Positions 60,014 through 64,000 of a DNA stretch of 64,000 nucleotides are shown here, one piece after another; position 1 is the first letter of the stretch, and each line of letters begins with the position of its first letter. The DNA comes from JAUIAI01 sp045106815. Its GTDB lineage: Bacteria; Pseudomonadota; Gammaproteobacteria; Burkholderiales; Burkholderiaceae_E. Made by a program: the position numbers and the translations under genes. The DNA is taken from positions 1-64,000 of the forward strand of contig JBGCFG010000016.1 of NCBI GenBank assembly GCA_045106815.1, written 5' to 3'. The notes beneath the pieces are model-generated. The model was given only the letters and a program-made list of their open reading frames with translations. It did no database searches and was not told the DNA's origin.

Positions 60014-60892
60014 ATGCAGAAATCTATGAGTTCTATTCGTTCCATCCGTTCTACCGTGCAGTCAGTAGCCTTGGCTACAACTTGTGCATTTGCCCTGAGT
60101 GGACCTGCAATTGCTCAGGACAAACTGGTGGCTGGCGTGGACGGCACATTCGCCCCCCATGCAATGCCCAAGCTCGGTGGTGGTGTTGAAGGGTTTAACA
60201 TCGACATGATTGAGGCAATCGGCAAAAAGATCGGTCAGCCAATTGAAGTCTTTGCGGGTGAATTTTCCGGGCTGATTCCTGGCATGAATGCGGGCAAAAT
60301 TAGTTTTGTGGGCGCGCCAACCACCGTGACCCCGGAACGCGCCAAGAGCTTGCTTTTCACCGAGGGCTACCTGAATACTTACTACCAATTCGTTGTGCCA
60401 GCGGGTAAGCCCGATGTCACCACATTGGACCAGCTCAAGGGTATGACCATCTCTGTCAACAAGGGCTCGGCTTACGACAAATGGGGGCAAACCAACAAAG
60501 AAAAGTATGGTTTTGAGATCGCGGCATTTCCCACCAATGCTGATGCGGTGCAAGCGCTCATTTCGGGTCGTGCCGATGCGCACATTTCCGGTAACACAGT
60601 GGCAGCTTACTCCGTGACCAAAGCCAAGGACAAAATGAAACTGGCGACACTGGTTGTCGATGATGGTCGGGTCTGGGGCGCGGCATTCCGAAAGGAAGAC
60701 GCGGCGCTACGCAATCAGGTTGAAGAGGCCATCGAATGCTTAAAGCAAGACGGCACGCTGTCAGCCCTGTCTGAGAAGTGGTTTGGCGTAAAACCGACGG
60801 CGGAGCAGGCACAGAACAAAGTCTTTCCAGGCTACGGCGTGCCTGGCATGGATGGCTATGATCCCACGCCCAGCAAAGCGAACTGCTCCTGA
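60014..60892 (+). CDS. Polar amino acid ABC transporter, binding protein
   Basis: 292 residues, SBP_bac_3 family, signal peptide to about residue 35 (GPAIAQD). VAGVDGTFAPHAMPK and EGFNIDMIEAIGKKIG are the first ligand segment. FVGAPTTVTPERAKSLLFTEGYL and MTISVNKGSAYDKWGQ follow. The Arg of TPERAKSLLFT normally binds the ligand carboxylate. A consensus AGGAGG precedes ATG 60014. The ATPase gene follows at 8 bp. Confidence 0.9.
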   Translation: MQKSMSSIRSIRSTVQSVALATTCAFALSGPAIAQDKLVAGVDGTFAPHAMPKLGGGVEGFNIDMIEAIGKKIGQPIEVFAGEFSGLIPGMNAGKISFVGAPTTVTPERAKSLLFTEGYLNTYYQFVVPAGKPDVTTLDQLKGMTISVNKGSAYDKWGQTNKEKYGFEIAAFPTNADAVQALISGRADAHISGNTVAAYSVTKAKDKMKLATLVVDDGRVWGAAFRKEDAALRNQVEEAIECLKQDGTLSALSEKWFGVKPTAEQAQNKVFPGYGVPGMDGYDPTPSKANCS

Positions 60893-60900
60893 TTGCCGCA

Positions 60901-61665
60901 ATGGCATTGAGCGAGTCAAAGGTGGCGCCTGCGGGCGCCATTTTGCAGATCAAAGGATTGCACAAACACTTCGGATCAACTGAAATCTTGCAAGGTATCG
61001 ATTTGACTGTCCGAGCGGGAGAACTGGTGTTTATCATCGGCCCGTCAGGTTCTGGTAAATCAACGATGCTGCGTTGTTGTAATCGGCTGGAAGAACCCAG
61101 CAGCGGCGACATCCTGATTGAGGGGACTAATCTGATGGCGCCTTCGACTGACATCAATGCGATCCGCCAGCGGATCGGCATGGTGTTTCAGTCTTTCAAT
61201 CTTTACCCGCACCTCAACGCGCTGGGCAATGTCGCATTGGCCCTTCGCAAAGTGATGAAGCTACCGAAAGATCAGGCTGAGGCGCAGGCGCTGGAGGCAC
61301 TCACCCAGGTTGGCCTGGCGGACAAAACGCAGAACTTCCCCTCTCAATTGTCTGGTGGGCAGCAACAACGAGTGGCAATTGCCAGAGCCCTGGCATTGAA
61401 GCCTGTGGTCATGCTCTTTGATGAGCCGACTAGTGCACTGGATCCCGAGCTAGTTGGTGGCGTGTTGAAAGTCATGCGTGAGATGCGCGAATCAGGGATG
61501 ACCATGCTGGTGGTTAGCCATGAAATGCGCTTTGCAAGACAGGCAGCAGACCGTATCGTGTTTATGGACAAGGGGGAGATACTGGAGGAAGGGCCGCCCG
61601 ATCAGTTCTTCGGTGAAACCCGCCATCCCAGGGTAAAGGAATTCTTATCGAGCCTGGATCATTGA
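60901..61665 (+). CDS. Polar amino acid ABC transporter, ATPase (GlnQ type)
   Basis: 254 residues. Walker A GPSGSGKST, Q-loop VFQSFNLYPHLNAL, signature LSGGQQQRVAIARAL, Walker B VMLFDEPTSALDPEL and H-loop VVSHEMRFARQAAD. Typical GlnQ/HisP group. Preceded and followed closely by its partner genes. Confidence 0.95.
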   Translation: MALSESKVAPAGAILQIKGLHKHFGSTEILQGIDLTVRAGELVFIIGPSGSGKSTMLRCCNRLEEPSSGDILIEGTNLMAPSTDINAIRQRIGMVFQSFNLYPHLNALGNVALALRKVMKLPKDQAEAQALEALTQVGLADKTQNFPSQLSGGQQQRVAIARALALKPVVMLFDEPTSALDPELVGGVLKVMREMRESGMTMLVVSHEMRFARQAADRIVFMDKGEILEEGPPDQFFGETRHPRVKEFLSSLDH

Positions 61666-61677
61666 GCGGCCAAAGCC

Positions 61678-62355
61678 ATGAACCTTGAAAAACTGGTCGA
61701 GACGTTTTTCAATCTCGAGGTCATGCAGCAGTATTGGCCCAAGATAGTTGAGGGCTTTTTTGTCACCGTGTGGCTGGCTGTTCTGATTGTGATTACGGGC
61801 TTGACGGTTGGTCTGATTCTCGCGGTGATCAGGTCGTTCCGAATCCGCCTGGTCAACTTCTTCGTGGTCATCTTCGTCGATGTGATGCGTGCGGTTCCGC
61901 CACTGGTCATCATTATCGTTCTGTATTTTGCTCTGCCCGGCGTGGGCATACGCCTCTCTGGTTTTGCCTCAACCTGGCTCGCGTTGTCGGCCGTGTTGGC
62001 TGCGTTTGCCGAAGAGATATTCTGGGCGGGTATTCTCGCCGTCCCGAAAGGACAGATTGAAGCAGCACGCTCCACCGGGCTCACACGACTGCAAAGCGTG
62101 GTCAATGTCGTGCTGCCGCAGGCTGTGCGGATGACTATCGCGCCGCTCACCAACCGAACTATTGCGATCACCAAAGGGACGGCTCTTGGCTCAGTGGTGG
62201 CTGTCAGTGAGATTCTCTATCAGGCTCAGGCGGCTTACTCGTTTTCGTACAACCCTTCACCGTTAACGCTAGGTGCGCTGGCTTATCTTGTGTTGTTTAT
62301 CCCCGTGGTGTGGTTGGGCCGCTGGATTGAAACCCGGTTTGCGTGGCGCCCATGA
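61678..62355 (+). CDS. Polar amino acid ABC transporter permease 1
   Basis: 225 residues, HisMQ-type permease with about five membrane helices. FVTVWLAVLIVITGLTVGL is the first helix region. The EAA loop GQIEAARSTGLTRLQSVVNV is followed by VLPQAVRMTIAPLTN. FVDVMRAVPPLVIII is the conserved R-x-x-P-P-L segment. It overlaps permease 2 by four bases, so the pair would form a heterodimer. Confidence 0.93.
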   Translation: MNLEKLVETFFNLEVMQQYWPKIVEGFFVTVWLAVLIVITGLTVGLILAVIRSFRIRLVNFFVVIFVDVMRAVPPLVIIIVLYFALPGVGIRLSGFASTWLALSAVLAAFAEEIFWAGILAVPKGQIEAARSTGLTRLQSVVNVVLPQAVRMTIAPLTNRTIAITKGTALGSVVAVSEILYQAQAAYSFSYNPSPLTLGALAYLVLFIPVVWLGRWIETRFAWRP

Positions 62356-63023
62356 ACGAACTCATTGATAACTTCTTTAATCTTGAGATTTTGCGCCAGA
62401 CCTGGCCGTTTCTGCTGGCCGGTGTTTGGGTCACGATCAAGATATGTTTTCTTGTGATCCCGCTGGGGCTGGCTGGCGGCTTGGCACTGTCGCTTGCCTC
62501 GACGAGCCGGTATCGCGCAATTCGTTGGCTCGCGGTCATTTACACCGACTTCTTCCGCGCGTTTCCGCCCCTGGTACTTTTGCTGTTCGTCGCGTTCGGT
62601 TTGCCATTCCTGGGGATCGATCCGGGTGCAGTCGGTTCGGTCGCGATTGCGTTCCTGCTCAATACCTCCAGCTACTACGGCGAAGTGTTTCGGGCTGGTA
62701 TTGAAAGTGTTCCCAATGGCCAGATCGAAGCTGCTCGCTCTACCGGCTTAAGCAAGGGGCAAACGATGGGGCATGTCGTCTTGCCGCAGGCAGTTCGTAA
62801 CGTACTACCCGATTTGGTGGGTAATACGCTGGAGGTGATTAAGCTCACCTCCCTGGCGAGTGTTGTCGCGCTGCCCGAGTTGCTTTTTGCGGCACGCTCC
62901 GCCCAGTCTGTTACCTATAACGCCACGCCGGTAATCGCCGCGGGGCTCATTTACCTCGTCTTGCTTTGGCCGCTGGTAAGATGGCTGTCGCGTTTGGAGC
63001 ACCGCCAAATAGCGCTGAACTAG
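62352..63023 (+). CDS. Polar amino acid ABC transporter permease 2
   Basis: 223 residues from ATG 62352 (ATGA overlap; a GTG at 62343 is less likely). FRAFPPLVLLLFVAFGLP, the EAA loop GQIEAARSTGLSKGQTMGHV, and PQAVRNVLPDLVGNTLEVIKLTSLAS (in two adjoining parts) define the HisMQ family. Confidence 0.93.
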   Translation: MNELIDNFFNLEILRQTWPFLLAGVWVTIKICFLVIPLGLAGGLALSLASTSRYRAIRWLAVIYTDFFRAFPPLVLLLFVAFGLPFLGIDPGAVGSVAIAFLLNTSSYYGEVFRAGIESVPNGQIEAARSTGLSKGQTMGHVVLPQAVRNVLPDLVGNTLEVIKLTSLASVVALPELLFAARSAQSVTYNATPVIAAGLIYLVLLWPLVRWLSRLEHRQIALN

Positions 63024-63042
63024 CTCATCAAAAGGAGGGCAC

Positions 63043-63699
63043 GTGTCCAAACGATTGCTGGTGATTAACCCGAATTCCACTGTCGCAGTCACGGACGGTA
63101 TTGATAAAGCCTGTCAGCCCTTTCGCGTTGCTGGTGGTCCGGAGATAGAGTGCGTCACCCTCGCCGAAGGCCCGCCTGGGATTGAAACCCAAGGTCACGT
63201 TGATGGCGTTGTCGGCCCGTTGCTTCAACTCGTTGAGTCAAGAGCAGATTGCGATGCGTTTGTGATTGCCTGCTACAGCGACCCGGGGCTTCATGCATGC
63301 CGTGAGGCCAGCGGTAAACCGGTGCTGGGGATTTCCGAATCTGGCATTCTGACAGCGCTCACGCTCGGCCAGCGCTTTGGTGTCATTGCTATTTTGCCCG
63401 GATCTATCCCTCGGCATCTGAGATACGTGGGTGCGATGGGTGTGACCGATCGGCTGGCGGGAGAGCGACCTTTGGGTCTGAAGGTTACTGAGCTATCAGA
63501 TGCCACGCGTACCTTTGAGCGTATGGTGCAAACCGGTATCAAGCTTCGCGATACTGATGGGGCTAATGTGCTTGTTATGGGCTGCGCCGGCATGGCTGCC
63601 TACCGCGATGACTTGTCCGCAGAAACCGGCCTGCCGGTCGTTGAGCCTACCCAGGCCGCCGTCACAATGGCGATTGGGCGGCTTCAAATGGGGTGGTAG
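63043..63699 (+). CDS. Asp/Glu/hydantoin racemase family protein
   Basis: 218 residues. LLVINPNSTVAVTDGI start, active-site cysteines C77 (IACYSDP) and C181 (MGCAGMA), whose spacing matches hydantoin racemases. GILTALTLGQRFGVIA follows. It would interconvert hydantoin or amino-acid enantiomers without PLP. GTG 63043 has AGGAGGG upstream. The preceding amino-acid transporter and the convergent carbamoylase support a hydantoin or N-carbamoyl amino acid route. Confidence 0.85.
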   Translation: MSKRLLVINPNSTVAVTDGIDKACQPFRVAGGPEIECVTLAEGPPGIETQGHVDGVVGPLLQLVESRADCDAFVIACYSDPGLHACREASGKPVLGISESGILTALTLGQRFGVIAILPGSIPRHLRYVGAMGVTDRLAGERPLGLKVTELSDATRTFERMVQTGIKLRDTDGANVLVMGCAGMAAYRDDLSAETGLPVVEPTQAAVTMAIGRLQMGW

Positions 63700-63712
63700 T
63701 ACAACAAAGCCG

Positions 63713-64000
63713 CTAGTCGTTAGCGGGCGTTACTTCTACACCCACCCGTTCGGTGATGAGTTTGTAGTGCTCGGGCCGGCGATGCGCCGCGAGATTGAAC
63801 ATAGTCTTGCGCAAATTGTCGCCGAGTGAGAGGTCAGCATTGGCGACAATAACCTCGTCGTCTTCCGATACGCTTTTGGCGACAATTTCTCCGGTGGGTG
63901 CCACAATGACAGAGTGGCCAAACATCCGAAAGCCATCTTCAAAGCCGCACTTGGCTGTTTCAACTAACCAAACTGCGTTTTGAAACGCCATTGACTGCGC
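63713..64000 (-). CDS. N-carbamoyl-amino-acid hydrolase / nitrilase family (C-terminal part only)
   Basis: The frame is open to the right edge; only the last 95 residues are present. RMFGHSVIVAPTGEIVAKS, DDEVIVANADLSLGDNLR and NLAAHRRPEHYKLI match the C-terminus of D-carbamoylases (CN-hydrolase fold). The catalytic Glu-Lys-Cys triad is outside the window, so substrate and activity cannot be judged. Confidence 0.82.
   Translation of the reverse strand, partial: AQSMAFQNAVWLVETAKCGFEDGFRMFGHSVIVAPTGEIVAKSVSEDDEVIVANADLSLGDNLRKTMFNLAAHRRPEHYKLITERVGVEVTPAND

Noticed and set aside
1..64000. CRISPR, tRNA, rRNA, insertion sequence or prophage
   Set aside because: No regularly spaced repeats, cloverleaf-like sequence with CCA-proximal motif, ribosomal sequence, transposase or phage protein was recognised by eye; a tool-based scan (tRNAscan-SE, ISfinder) could still find a short RNA.

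Overview
The window looks like chromosomal DNA of a free-living, GC-moderate to GC-rich proteobacterium. The order holB - pilZ - tatD - ankyrin-repeat protein at the left end is, as I recall it, a Betaproteobacteria arrangement (Burkholderiales / Alcaligenaceae-like). The rest fits an aerobic heterotroph that lives on small organic acids, amides, amino acids and aromatics: it carries one Liv-type ABC system, two TRAP systems, one thiamine-pyrimidine ABC system and one polar amino acid ABC system. The taxonomic call is an inference. No rRNA, tRNA, CRISPR array, prophage or insertion sequence was recognised.

Layout. 1-3.1 kb: the end of a housekeeping operon (holB, pilZ, tatD, ankyrin protein). 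3.2-9.7 kb: a five-gene branched-chain-type ABC transporter directly followed by the two subunits of a Rieske ring-hydroxylating oxygenase, probably one uptake-plus-catabolism operon. 10-12.4 kb: MAPEG protein, glutathione transferase, thiol dioxygenase and a histidine phosphatase. 12.7-16.9 kb: a tightly coupled operon of CoA-transferase, hydrolase, TenA thiaminase and two thiamine-precursor ABC genes (thiZ, thiX). 17-21 kb: a TRAP transporter plus acetamidase/formamidase. 21.1-23 kb, minus strand: thiY and thiE behind a clear TPP riboswitch. The thiamine-salvage genes therefore flank the TRAP-amidase block.

23-32 kb: secreted rhodanese, ferredoxin-NADP reductase, a five-haem cytochrome c, hflK-hflC, an exported M28 peptidase and a hybrid histidine kinase that lacks the phospho-accepting histidine. 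32.4-37.5 kb: DUF808 membrane protein, DapA-like aldolase, aspartate dehydrogenase, an unknown protein and an aromatic-type aminotransferase whose start codon lies in a 21-bp tandem duplication. 37.5-47.4 kb: short-chain dehydrogenase, exported glycoside hydrolase, a fused TRAP permease divergent from a 40-residue membrane protein and a TRAP binding protein, GNAT acetyltransferase, and a large-subunit homologue of N,N-dimethylformamidase.

48.4-50.9 kb is a lower-GC patch with an AraC-GyrI regulator broken by one stop codon and a lipoprotein-like hydrolase. 50.9-56.7 kb: FAD monooxygenase, a BKACE-family enzyme, an HpsN-type (histidinol dehydrogenase-like) enzyme divergent from a LacI regulator with a perfect 24-bp palindrome between them, and a DUF6515-like exported protein. 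57-64 kb: P450 plus acyl-CoA synthetase, then an amino acid ABC transporter with a hydantoin-racemase-like gene and the C-terminal part of an N-carbamoyl-amino-acid hydrolase running off the right edge.

I found no convincing wholly new system. The most unusual items are the histidine-less hybrid kinase, the thiamine-salvage/TRAP/formamidase arrangement, the orphan dimethylformamidase-like gene, the five-haem fusion and the nonsense-disrupted AraC-GyrI regulator.
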